Origin: Desulfobulbaceae bacterium UBA2276
Lineage (GTDB): Bacteria > Desulfobacterota > Desulfobulbia > Desulfobulbales > Desulfocapsaceae
DNA: 64,000 nucleotides
Reading direction: 5' to 3'
Assembly (NCBI GenBank): GCA_002347085.1
Contig: DDWW01000018.1
Span: forward strand, 9,329 to 73,328
This document shows positions 52,204-60,564 of the stretch, piece by piece. Within the stretch, counting starts at the first letter, position 1, and each line of letters opens with the position of its first letter. Both the position numbers and the translations under genes were made by a program. Under the pieces are notes generated by a model. The model saw only the letters and a list, made by a program, of their open reading frames with translations, did no database searches and was not told the origin of the DNA.

Positions 52204-52583
52204 AGTAAGACCTTTGGCGTGCGGGAAAAAACTGAGGAGAGGGGCCCGCAGATAGTTACTCTGTGGTGATTGTTTCTAATTATACCTGAGAGAAATGGTA
52301 AAGTCACGGAGCTTTTGTGTGAGCGAGCGAGAGTGAAAAATGTGAGCAAGCATTGACAGGATGTTGGTTTGGTGGCAATGTGGCAGAGTCGTTTTTTAGC
52401 TCTTTTTTCTGCTTGACTCCCTATAATGAAGGCACTATTGTGGCGGAGGAAAGTCGTGGAAAGAAAGATGCCGAAGTTTGTATATGTTATTATTTATAGA
52501 TACGTTAGGTAGATAATAGGCAGTATAGGAAATCGTCCGTTTTGGCCGATTAAAATAACTCATTATTATGGAGGAATACCCCG
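52204..52583. other. Intergenic region upstream of ppaC with no recognised element
   Basis: This 380-base gap separates two divergent genes. A TATAAT lies at 52422-52427 but without a matching -35 box at the right distance. No hairpin repeat, promoter of the flagellar types or RNA gene was seen. Confidence 0.5.
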
Positions 52584-53513
52584 ATGACAATTTGTGTAGT
52601 AGGTCACTCTAACCCGGATACCGATTCAGTAACCGCAGCCATTGCCTTTGCAGCGCTTCTCAATGCCCAGGGCCAGACCGCCAAGGCCTGTATGCAGATC
52701 ACTGCTGATAAACTCAATCCCGAGTCTACCGTAGTGCTCAAACGCTTTGGTCTTGCTGCCCCTGAGACCATGATGGATGCTGCCGGTCAGAAAGTTGCCC
52801 TGGTGGATTTCAGTGATATCGGACAGGCCCCAGCCAACATCACTTCCGCTGAAGTTGTTGCCATTGTTGATCATCATAAAGTCGGTGATATCACCACCAA
52901 TCAGCCGATCCTGTTCCGTGCCGAGCCTGTGGGCTGCACTGGTACTGTTCTCAACAAGATGTTCAAGGATGCAGGCGTTGCCATTCCTAAGGATGTTGCC
53001 GGCGGCATGCTGTCAGCTATTCTCAGCGACACTGTAAACTTCAAGTCCCCCACCTGTACCCCTGACGACAAGGCTGCTGTTGCCGAGTTGAAGAAAACTG
53101 CTGGTGTGGATGATACCGATGGTCTGTTCATGGAGATGCTTCGCGCCAAGTCCTCCATTGATGGTGTTGCCATGAAAGATCTGGTCTTCCGTGACTACAA
53201 AGACTTTGATATGAACGGCAAGAAAATGGGTATTGGCCAGTTGGAGCTTGCTGCCCTTGATCAGGTTGCCGGTATCCGTGCCGATCTGTTGAAGGCCCTG
53301 GAAGATGTGAAGAAAGATGGTCGTCATTCTGTTCTGTTCATGCTTACCGATGTCGTCAAGGAAGGTACTGAGCTGGTTGTTCTTTCCGATGAGCCTGCCT
53401 TGGTTGAGAAGGCCTTTGGCGGTAAAATCGAGAATGGCTGCATGTGGATTCCTGGCATGATGAGCCGCAAGAAACAGACCGTTCCGCCTTTGCAGAAGGC
53501 CTGTGGTTGTTAA
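52584..53513 (+). CDS. ppaC: Manganese-dependent inorganic pyrophosphatase (family II)
   Basis: This 309-residue DHH-family enzyme hydrolyses pyrophosphate to phosphate. The metal ligands are visible: GHSNPDTDSV (His8, Asp12, Asp14), LVDFSD (Asp75), IVDHHK (Asp96-His97-His98) and LSDTVNFKSPT. The C-terminal DHHA2 domain ends with SRKKQTVPPL, the substrate-binding motif. Length matches the family. GGAGG lies about ten bases before the ATG. A strong terminator follows. Class II enzymes are common in sulfate reducers. Confidence 0.97.
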   Translation: MTICVVGHSNPDTDSVTAAIAFAALLNAQGQTAKACMQITADKLNPESTVVLKRFGLAAPETMMDAAGQKVALVDFSDIGQAPANITSAEVVAIVDHHKVGDITTNQPILFRAEPVGCTGTVLNKMFKDAGVAIPKDVAGGMLSAILSDTVNFKSPTCTPDDKAAVAELKKTAGVDDTDGLFMEMLRAKSSIDGVAMKDLVFRDYKDFDMNGKKMGIGQLELAALDQVAGIRADLLKALEDVKKDGRHSVLFMLTDVVKEGTELVVLSDEPALVEKAFGGKIENGCMWIPGMMSRKKQTVPPLQKACGC

Positions 53514-53583
53514 TGCAAGAAAAGAAACAAACCTTGTGGAGATAAGAGAGTCTCCTTTTCAATAAGGTTGGGAAGTGAAAAAG

Positions 53584-53619
53584 TCCTGTTCCGGTTTACT
53601 GGAACAGGACTTTTTTTTA
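53584..53619 (+). terminator. Terminator of ppaC
   Basis: A ten-base-pair stem (GTCCTGTTCC / GGAACAGGAC) with an eight-base loop is followed by eight T. It lies about 70 bases after the ppaC stop. Confidence 0.92.
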
Positions 53620-53688
53620 TTTTGCGGGGCAGTTAAAAGTGATGGCATGCCATGGAGAAAGCGGCAGGTTGGTTTTTTTTACACGAAA

Positions 53689-53952
53689 TCAGGGGGGAGC
53701 ATAATATATCTGTCCGTTTTTTTTTGTTTGGTAGCTTGATAAATCCTCTTGATCAATGTCGGTCGGAAAAAGATCTGTTGCAGGAATGAAGGTCGCCAGC
53801 GAGAGAGGAAAACGGAAACCGGGTTTGCTTTCCGCTCTCGTATGTGTCAGAATGGTATAAGTTTTCACCTTGTTTTTTATCTGCATTGTATCCTGACCAT
53901 CAGGGCTGGTGTGTGCTTGGCCTGATACGATATTGATGTTATTTGCCACCAT
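53689..53952 (-). CDS. Possible small protein of unknown function
   Basis: This 87-residue frame is divergent from the response regulator at 53975. It has GGAG five bases before the ATG at 53952, and a balanced composition (NNINIVSGQAHTSPDGQDTM; PGFRFPLSLATFIPATDLFP; ending GQIYYAPP). The palindrome CTCCGGGGAG at about 53957-53966 gives a ribosome site to both divergent genes. There is no recognised domain; it could be a chance frame. Confidence 0.4.
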   Translation of the reverse strand: MVANNINIVSGQAHTSPDGQDTMQIKNKVKTYTILTHTRAESKPGFRFPLSLATFIPATDLFPTDIDQEDLSSYQTKKNGQIYYAPP

Positions 53953-53974
53953 ATTTTCTCCGGGGAGCCAGGCC

Positions 53975-55129
53975 ATGAGTACCGAAACGATTCTTCTTGT
54001 TGATGATGAGCCCTATGTCCTTGATGCCATACGTCGACAATTACGCAGCTCTTTCACCCTCTGGACCGCAGCGAGTGGAGAGGAGGCCCTCCAGATCCTC
54101 AAAACAAAAGGGTCCTGTGCGGTAGTCGTCTCCGATATGTCCATGCCGGGGATGGGAGGAATTGAGCTTCTGGCCAAGGTGAAATCCCTCTATCCGCAGA
54201 CGATCAGAATCATGCTCACCGGTCATGCGGATCTGGAGAACGCTATTGAGGCCGTGAATACCGGTCAGATTTTTCGTTTTCTGACCAAGCCCTGCTCTGT
54301 TTCGGTACTTGAGTTTGCCCTCCGGCAAGGGCTGAGACAGTATGAACTGTTGCAGGCGGAACGAGATCTGCTCAATAATACCTTGAAAAAAAGTATTAAG
54401 GTACTCTGTGAACTCCTGGGCCTGGCCAACGCCTCGGCCTTTCGCAGTAGCTACCGGCTGCGTGAGATAGCAGTCTATATGGCGGAGCGGTTGACAATTG
54501 GCAAAAAGTGGCAGATAGAGATTGCGGCCCTTTTATCTCAGGTCGGCTGCGTCACCCTGCCCAGGGATGTCCTCGAAAAATACCATGCCGGCATCCCGTT
54601 AGGCGCGCAAGAGATGCAGATGTGTGAAAGTCATCCTCAGGTCGCCGAGAAACTGATCAGCCAGATTCCTCGTCTGGAAAAGGTGGCGGCAATCATCGGC
54701 ATGCAGATGCCCCCCAAAGAGCAGTGGGACGGAGAGCATGAGGCCCTCATTCGAGATGAGGTACGACTCGGCGCTCAGATCCTGCAGATTGCCCTTGCCT
54801 ATGATCGTTTACTCGGCCAGGGAGAGTCCCAAGCTTCCGCCTTGGCCCTTCTTCAGGGTCAATCCCTTTATGACCCTGAGCTCTTAGCGGTTTTGGCTGA
54901 GTATGAGGGACGGATCCGATATGGCAATATCGCCCGTATTTCGTATCAGGACCTGTTGCCGGGGATGGTGATGGCGGAAGACGTCTTGGCCAAAGACGGG
55001 GCGGTGCTTATCTGGAAGGATGAAGAGGTCAGTTGGGCGAAGATTCAGAGCTTGGATAGTCTCTCCAGCTATATCGGGATACAGGAGCCACTGGTCGTCT
55101 ATCTGAACAACCAGGAGGCTGCCGGCTGA
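53975..55129 (+). CDS. Response regulator with degenerate HD-GYP-like output domain
   Basis: This 384-residue protein has an N-terminal receiver domain (ILLVDDEPYVLDAIRRQL; Asp54 in VVSDMSMPGM; Lys in FLTKPC). The middle (about 135-310) aligns with HD-GYP cyclic-di-GMP phosphodiesterases, but the metal motifs are gone: the HD position reads LLSQVGCVTLP instead of LLHDIGKIGLP, and HHE-x-x-DG-x-GYP reads MQMPPKEQWDGEH. The C-terminal segment ISYQDLLPGMVMAEDVLAKD is the add-on found in such proteins. It is probably catalytically inactive and acts as a sensor or binding protein. GGGGAG precedes the ATG; the frame extends upstream to 53909 without family match. A histidine kinase lies convergent downstream. 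Confidence 0.82.
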   Translation: MSTETILLVDDEPYVLDAIRRQLRSSFTLWTAASGEEALQILKTKGSCAVVVSDMSMPGMGGIELLAKVKSLYPQTIRIMLTGHADLENAIEAVNTGQIFRFLTKPCSVSVLEFALRQGLRQYELLQAERDLLNNTLKKSIKVLCELLGLANASAFRSSYRLREIAVYMAERLTIGKKWQIEIAALLSQVGCVTLPRDVLEKYHAGIPLGAQEMQMCESHPQVAEKLISQIPRLEKVAAIIGMQMPPKEQWDGEHEALIRDEVRLGAQILQIALAYDRLLGQGESQASALALLQGQSLYDPELLAVLAEYEGRIRYGNIARISYQDLLPGMVMAEDVLAKDGAVLIWKDEEVSWAKIQSLDSLSSYIGIQEPLVVYLNNQEAAG

Positions 55130-55156
55130 AAGTTGTCCCGGATATGAGGCCTATAG

Positions 55157-56413
55157 TCATAGTACGGTTATTGTCGCTTCCTGTTCCGGCAGGATGATTA
55201 CCGCCTCCGTCCCCCGTTCCTGGCCAGCCTGAAGGCTCAGGGTGCCGCCATGCAGCCGGATCACCTTGTCGGCCATGGAGAGACCGAGTCCCGCTCCGTA
55301 CACCTTGGTGGTGAAGAAGGGCTCAAAGATCCGGGCCCGGAGGTTTTCCTGGATTCCGGCGCCATGGTCGCGAATCCTGATCCGCAACGCTCCCTCCGCT
55401 CGTTCGAGGAAGCACTCAATCGTTCCGCCCCCCGGCAACGCCTCGATCCCGTTCTTGACGATATGGAGCAGGGCCTCTTCCATCAGCTCCCGGTCGATAA
55501 AGAGGGCGGGCAGATCGGCCTGATCGTGGAGGAGTGGTTCGATGCCCTGGCTCTCCAGCTCGGTCTTGAGCAGGCAGAGGACCGAGCTGAGCAGGTTCCT
55601 GGGTTCGACCGGCTCCCGACGCAGTTCAAGGGTACGGGTATAGGCGACGAATCCGGCCAGGACCTTTTCCAGCCTGATCGCCTCGTGTTCAATCACCTTC
55701 AGATAGCGGGCCATCTTGGCCTCCGGCTCGCAGAGGGAATGGAGCCGTTTGACCAGCCCGCCGAGTGAAGCAATGGGGTTGCGAATCTCGTGGCAGAGTC
55801 TGACCGCCATGGTGTTCAGGGCATTGGCCCGCTCCACCGCCACCAGGATCGACTTGTCCCGTTGGACCACCACATTCTCCCGGTGGATCTGATCCTTCTG
55901 TTCCATCTCCTTGGAGACATCGAGCAGACAGCCAAAAGAAAGACAGATCCCGTCCGCCCGCCATATCTCCAGGATCGAGCTGTCCTTGAGCCAGCTGGTC
56001 CCGGCAAGGCCCATCTTGTAGATAGCCTCCATCCGTCCGGCTTGCAACCGGTGTTCGCGCAGATGGTCTCCCTCCGCACGCAAGCGGCCGGAGGGGATAA
56101 TCTCCTCATGGACGTCCAGATAGCCTTCCTGGGAACTGTAGGTTCGCTGGTCGAGCACCAGGGAGCGGAAGCGGGCCGCGGCCTGATCGCCGGGGCAGTC
56201 CAGGAGTCGCAGCAATCGCTTACCGATAAACTCATACCAGATCACCTTCTCCCGTTCCTGCCAGGCCGCGATATAGACCATAGGGGCGAGCCCCAAGCGC
56301 TCGAAATCCTCAAGACGCTCGATGCCGTGTTGCAAGTGTTCGCGCAAGGCCGGGGAGTACGCCCCCCGGAGTATCCGCCCTGGATACCCTTCTGGAATCA
56401 ATATTGCAGTCAT
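55157..56413 (-). CDS. Soluble sensor histidine kinase
   Basis: This 418-residue protein has no membrane helix. The N-terminal 170 residues are a sensor region (LDCPGDQAAARFRSLVLDQR; TSWLKDSSILEIWRADGICL), possibly PAS-like. The kinase core has His208 in RLCHEIRNPIASLGGLVKRL, an N box (EEALLHIVKNGIEALPGGG) and G boxes (RDHGAGIQENLRARIFEPFF; GAGLGLSMADKVIRLHGGTL). It is convergent with the response regulator at 53975 and only 27 bases away, so the two may be partners. Confidence 0.85.
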   Translation of the reverse strand: MTAILIPEGYPGRILRGAYSPALREHLQHGIERLEDFERLGLAPMVYIAAWQEREKVIWYEFIGKRLLRLLDCPGDQAAARFRSLVLDQRTYSSQEGYLDVHEEIIPSGRLRAEGDHLREHRLQAGRMEAIYKMGLAGTSWLKDSSILEIWRADGICLSFGCLLDVSKEMEQKDQIHRENVVVQRDKSILVAVERANALNTMAVRLCHEIRNPIASLGGLVKRLHSLCEPEAKMARYLKVIEHEAIRLEKVLAGFVAYTRTLELRREPVEPRNLLSSVLCLLKTELESQGIEPLLHDQADLPALFIDRELMEEALLHIVKNGIEALPGGGTIECFLERAEGALRIRIRDHGAGIQENLRARIFEPFFTTKVYGAGLGLSMADKVIRLHGGTLSLQAGQERGTEAVIILPEQEATITVL

Positions 56414-56974
56414 TCGCTTGATCGCGGTTCGCGCCTCCCTTGTTTGTGCCCGGCCCGGCCTCGGCGGCCTTCTCGCTGATGGCCATCTTCGGAATCACAT
56501 ATAGCCACCCACTTTTTAACCTTACCATAAAACTCCTGCAATACGGTAATTGGCAGCGTCATTTTTTACTCTCTTGGTATTCATCTTGTAAGTCCGGCTG
56601 ATACCCCTTTGCAGGAGAATTTGCGATTATGGCGCCTCGTTACACCCAGGCGCTGGAATGTCCGGCATGGATACGGTCAATGGCTGCAAGAATGTTGTGG
56701 TCGTTACAGGGAATTGAATTGGGGGGTGCCTTGACTTTCAGCTTGCTCTTTTGATAGGGTGATTGTGTGCGATCTGATCCGGGCCTGAGAAAAAAAGGAT
56801 CTCTTATCACCCAGAATAGCGAGGAACAGGTTTGTCCGAGATAGCACCTGTCATCTGTCGCCGATCCTGTAATTTTGTTGAGTTAGGGGGAATGATACTG
56901 TCGCTGCGGCCTATGATGATGAAGCCTGGCAGATTCTGTGCGAATCTGAGCAATAGGAGAAAAGGGGTTAGAAA
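56414..56974. other. Intergenic region with no recognised gene
   Basis: This 561-base gap separates the kinase at 55157 from the divergent solute-binding protein. Short frames in it have no family match. No composite hairpin repeat and no clear promoter of the flagellar types was seen. Confidence 0.5.
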
Positions 56975-57949
56975 ATGGTTTCTCGTCGTCAATTTATTGT
57001 TTTTTCTGGATGCTTGACTTTCGCCGCGACATTGCCCGCTTGCGCATGGTGGGCTGACAAGCCCATTTCCATTGCTACCCGTGTTTGGCCAGGATACGAG
57101 CTGATGTATCTTGCGCGGAGCGAAGGCTGGCTGGATGCGCAACGGGTGGGCCTGATTGAGATGTCCTCAGGTCAGGATTCCTTGAAAGCGTTAGCCGAGG
57201 GCAAGGTGGATGGGGCGGCGATGACCATGGATGAAGTTTTGCAGGCGCGAGCCAGCGGTCTGCCACTTTCCGTAGTGATGATCTTTGATATCTCGGCCGG
57301 TGCCGATATGCTGGTGGCGCGTCCTGATATCAAGACACTCGCTGATCTCGAAGGCCGACGCATCGGTTTTGAACAAGGCTCCGTGGGTGAATTGATGTTG
57401 GTTGAATCCTTGCGGGCGGCGGGTCTGACGAAAGAAGACGTCACTCTGGTCATGCTCTCCGTCGCTCAGCAACGCGAGGCCTGGTCGCGCGATCAAGTGG
57501 ATGCCGTCGTCACCTATGAACCGGTGGGTACTCAATTGCTGGCGCAAGGTGCGCTCAACCTGTTCGATAGTCGGCAGATCCCTAACACCATCGTTGATGT
57601 CCTGGCGATACGCAGGGATAGACTCGACCGGAGCCACGTACGTGCTATTCGTCACCTGATCGTGGCTCATTTTCGCGCACTCAAGCATCTGAACCGAAAC
57701 CCGCAGGATGCAGCCTACCGCATGGCTCCCCATCTTGGTCTGCCGGCGGCGAATTTCCTTTCTGCCTTTAAAGGCTTGACCTTACCTGACGCCGCCCATA
57801 ATTACCGCCTGCTCGCCGGAACTTCGCCGGAATTGCTCATCAGTACCCGCAAGCTGTCAGCCATCATGGTCAAGAGTGGATTGCTCAAGCAGGATGACCC
57901 CCTCGCCACACTGATACGCGTTGATTTTCTGCCCACTGATTTTCAGTAA
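56975..57949 (+). CDS. Periplasmic solute-binding lipoprotein (NMT1/SsuA-like), Tat-type signal
   Basis: This 324-residue protein is an ABC-type solute-binding protein of the NMT1/NitT/TauT group: ISIATRVWPGYELMYLARSE, GKVDGAAMTMDEVLQARASG and RIGFEQGSVGELMLVESLRA. The signal peptide has a twin-arginine motif (SRRQFIVF) and a lipobox (LPAC), so it is a lipoprotein probably exported by Tat. No permease or ATPase gene is adjacent; sensor kinases follow 8 bases downstream. It therefore probably delivers a ligand signal to a kinase rather than feeding a transporter. Confidence 0.85.
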   Translation: MVSRRQFIVFSGCLTFAATLPACAWWADKPISIATRVWPGYELMYLARSEGWLDAQRVGLIEMSSGQDSLKALAEGKVDGAAMTMDEVLQARASGLPLSVVMIFDISAGADMLVARPDIKTLADLEGRRIGFEQGSVGELMLVESLRAAGLTKEDVTLVMLSVAQQREAWSRDQVDAVVTYEPVGTQLLAQGALNLFDSRQIPNTIVDVLAIRRDRLDRSHVRAIRHLIVAHFRALKHLNRNPQDAAYRMAPHLGLPAANFLSAFKGLTLPDAAHNYRLLAGTSPELLISTRKLSAIMVKSGLLKQDDPLATLIRVDFLPTDFQ

Positions 57950-57969
57950 AACTAATCATGGAGAGATGT

Positions 57970-60564
57970 ATGGACATGAAGCTCATTCGCGTACTGATGC
58001 TGATTGCTTGCCTGTCCAGCGCCGCACAATCACCCATCCCGGCCTACGGCGCTGAACCGGTAAGACTCGGCGTACTTGCCTCCCCCTCCAAACCGCAAGC
58101 CTTGGCGCAATGGCAACCTTTGGCAGGCGTACTCAAACAGGCCATGCCGGAGCGCGATTTCGTGGTGGTAGCGCTCAGCCATCCCGAGTTGGATCAGGCC
58201 GTTGCTGCCCGCCAGCTGGATTTCGTATTGACCAATGGTGGACATTACCTGCTGTTGAGAAACCGTAACGGCTTGTCTTCGCCGCTCGCCACCCTGGCCT
58301 CCGATACCACTGGTCAGTTCCTCACTGTTTTTGGTGGTGTTATTTTCAGTCGGGCGGGACAGGCCGATATCAACACACTGAGCGATATCAAGGGCAAAGC
58401 CGTTGCCGCCGTTGCCATTGAATCCCAAGGGGCCTATCAGATGCAGGCGTATGAGCTCAGCCGAGTGGGGGTTCGTCTGCCGCAAGATGTCGAACTGATC
58501 ACCACCGGTTTTCCTCAGGATCAGGTGGTCAAGGCCGTGCTGGCCGGTCGTGCCGATGTCGGTTTCGTGCGCAGCGGCGTGTTGGAAGGCATGGCGCGGG
58601 AAGGCAAGCTGGATATCAACCAGCTCAAGATTATCAATCGTCAGGCTCTTCCCGATTTTCCGCTCCAGGTTTCTACCCGGCTTTATCCGGAGTGGCCGTT
58701 TGCCGCCATGCCCCATATAGACGAAAAACTTGCCAGGCGTGTCGTCGTAACGCTTTTTGAGCTGGAGGATAACACGGCCGCCACGCAAATGATGGGCATA
58801 AATGGTTTTGTCGTGCCTGCCGACTACAGTCCTGTGGAAGATGTGTTGCGGGAGCTGCGCCTGCCGCCTTTCGAGGTTGCGCCCTCATTTACCCTGAAAG
58901 ATGTCTGGATCCGCTATTACTGGCAAACGATGGGGGGCTTGCTTGCCACCGGGCTGATTTTGTCCCTGGGGGTGAGCATATTGCTCATGTACCGGAGACT
59001 GTCCGCAAATCATACTCTTGTGCTGCTGCACCAGCAAAAACTGCAAGAGAGCGAGGATAAATTCCGCGCCCTGGTTGAGTCGATGAGCGACTGGATCTGG
59101 GAAATGGACCGGAACGGTCGCTATACCTATGTCAGCCCCAAGGTCGAAGCCCTGCTGGGGTACAAACCGGAAGAGGTGCTGGGCAAGTCGCCGTTTGACT
59201 TCATGTCGCCGGAGGAAGTGCAAGCCGTCGGCAAAGTCTTCGGCGAGACCATCGCGAAACGTGCGCCCCTCGTCGCCCTGGAGAATAGCAATCTTCATAA
59301 GGATGGTCGGCTGGTGGTTCTGGAGACGAGCGGGGTCCCGTTTTTTGACGTGAATGGGGAATTTGCCGGGTATCGGGGCATCGACCGCGATATCTCCGAG
59401 CGCAAACAGACGGCGCAAGCCCTTGCAGAGTCTGAGCACAGGTTCAGGGCCATCCTTGATGCCACTGTCGATGGTATCCTGGTGGCAGATGCGCAATCAC
59501 ATACGTTCGTCACGGCGAATAACGCAATCTGCGATATGCTTGGCTATCCGATGGAGGAGTTGACTCGCCTGGGCATTGCGGACATCCATCCGGCGGAAGC
59601 CTTTCCCGAAGTGCAACGCCAGTTCGAGCGCCAGATGAAAGGCGAGATCCGCGTGGCGCCTGATCTGCCGGTGCAACGTAAGGACGGATCGGTATTTTTT
59701 GCCGATGTCAGCACTGCACCCATGGTTTTGGCGGGACGACTCTTGCTGGTTGGTATTTTTCATGATGTTACCGCGCGCAAACAGGCGGAAGAAAAAATCA
59801 GCAAGCTGAACAATGAGTTGGAAGAAAAGGTAGTGGAGCGCACGCGGCAATTGCTGGCGGCCCAGGAAGATCTGGTGCGCAAGGAAAAACTGGCATTGCT
59901 GGGGCAGATTGCAGGTAGTGTCGGTCACGAATTGCGCAATCCGCTGGGGGTGATGAACAATGCGGTGTACTTCCTGCAAACCGTATTGACGGATGCGGAC
60001 GAAACCACCAGGGAATATTTGAAGATCATCAAGGACGAGATCGCGGATGCGGAGCGCATCGTCTCCGACCTGCTGGATGCCGTGCGCACCAAACCGCCGC
60101 AGCCGGAAGCGGTGGGGGTGCGTGAAGTGATCGGGCAGACATTGGAAAAGCTGACGATACCGCCTTCCGTGTCCGTCAAACTGGATATCCCTGAGACGCT
60201 TCCGGCTCTCCGCGTGGATGTCATGCAAATCCAGCAGGTGTTTCGCAATCTCATCAGTAACGCTGTGGAGGCCATGCCGGAAGGCGTTGTGTTGGAAATA
60301 AGCGCGGTCGAGAACAGGCAAGATGATGGTGCGGTTACCGTCAGCGTGCGTGATAGCGGCAGAGGCATCACCCCGGAGGTGCTGGCCAAGCTGTTTCAGC
60401 CGCTGTTCACCACCAAGGCGAGCGGCATCGGGCTGGGGCTGGTGGTGGTAAAGAACTTGATCCAAGCCAACGGTGGGACGATCAGGGTAGAGAGTGCGAT
60501 CGGCCAAGGCACGACCTTTACTGTAGTGCTGCCCACTATGAATTCTTCCATTAAGGAGATCTGA
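57970..60564 (+). CDS. Hybrid sensor kinase with PhnD-like periplasmic domain, two PAS domains
   Basis: This protein of 864 residues has a signal peptide, a PhnD-like substrate-binding domain (about 30-300: RLGVLASPSKPQALAQWQPL; DFVLTNGGHYLLLRNRNG), one membrane helix (GLLATGLILSLGVSILLMYR), two PAS domains (WIWEMDRNGRYTYVSPKVEA; FRAILDATVDGILVADAQSH), a coiled coil and a kinase core with His653 in GSVGHELRNPLGVMNNAVYF. This layout is that of the tetrathionate sensor TtrS and relatives. The ATG at 57970 has GGAGAG before it; 57958 is the alternative start. It overlaps no gene and is followed directly by a second kinase. Confidence 0.88.
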   Translation: MDMKLIRVLMLIACLSSAAQSPIPAYGAEPVRLGVLASPSKPQALAQWQPLAGVLKQAMPERDFVVVALSHPELDQAVAARQLDFVLTNGGHYLLLRNRNGLSSPLATLASDTTGQFLTVFGGVIFSRAGQADINTLSDIKGKAVAAVAIESQGAYQMQAYELSRVGVRLPQDVELITTGFPQDQVVKAVLAGRADVGFVRSGVLEGMAREGKLDINQLKIINRQALPDFPLQVSTRLYPEWPFAAMPHIDEKLARRVVVTLFELEDNTAATQMMGINGFVVPADYSPVEDVLRELRLPPFEVAPSFTLKDVWIRYYWQTMGGLLATGLILSLGVSILLMYRRLSANHTLVLLHQQKLQESEDKFRALVESMSDWIWEMDRNGRYTYVSPKVEALLGYKPEEVLGKSPFDFMSPEEVQAVGKVFGETIAKRAPLVALENSNLHKDGRLVVLETSGVPFFDVNGEFAGYRGIDRDISERKQTAQALAESEHRFRAILDATVDGILVADAQSHTFVTANNAICDMLGYPMEELTRLGIADIHPAEAFPEVQRQFERQMKGEIRVAPDLPVQRKDGSVFFADVSTAPMVLAGRLLLVGIFHDVTARKQAEEKISKLNNELEEKVVERTRQLLAAQEDLVRKEKLALLGQIAGSVGHELRNPLGVMNNAVYFLQTVLTDADETTREYLKIIKDEIADAERIVSDLLDAVRTKPPQPEAVGVREVIGQTLEKLTIPPSVSVKLDIPETLPALRVDVMQIQQVFRNLISNAVEAMPEGVVLEISAVENRQDDGAVTVSVRDSGRGITPEVLAKLFQPLFTTKASGIGLGLVVVKNLIQANGGTIRVESAIGQGTTFTVVLPTMNSSIKEI

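Noticed and set aside
52422..52427. TATAAT as a sigma-70 promoter for ppaC
   Set aside because: No -35 hexamer lies 16-18 bases upstream; TTGACT is only four bases away.
56807..57142. 111-codon minus-strand frame before the solute-binding protein
   Set aside because: It overlaps the start of the binding-protein gene and has no protein-like pattern or ribosome site.
59497..60507. 336-codon frame opposite the kinase core
   Set aside because: The same antisense pattern occurs opposite the second kinase, as expected from conserved coding sequence.
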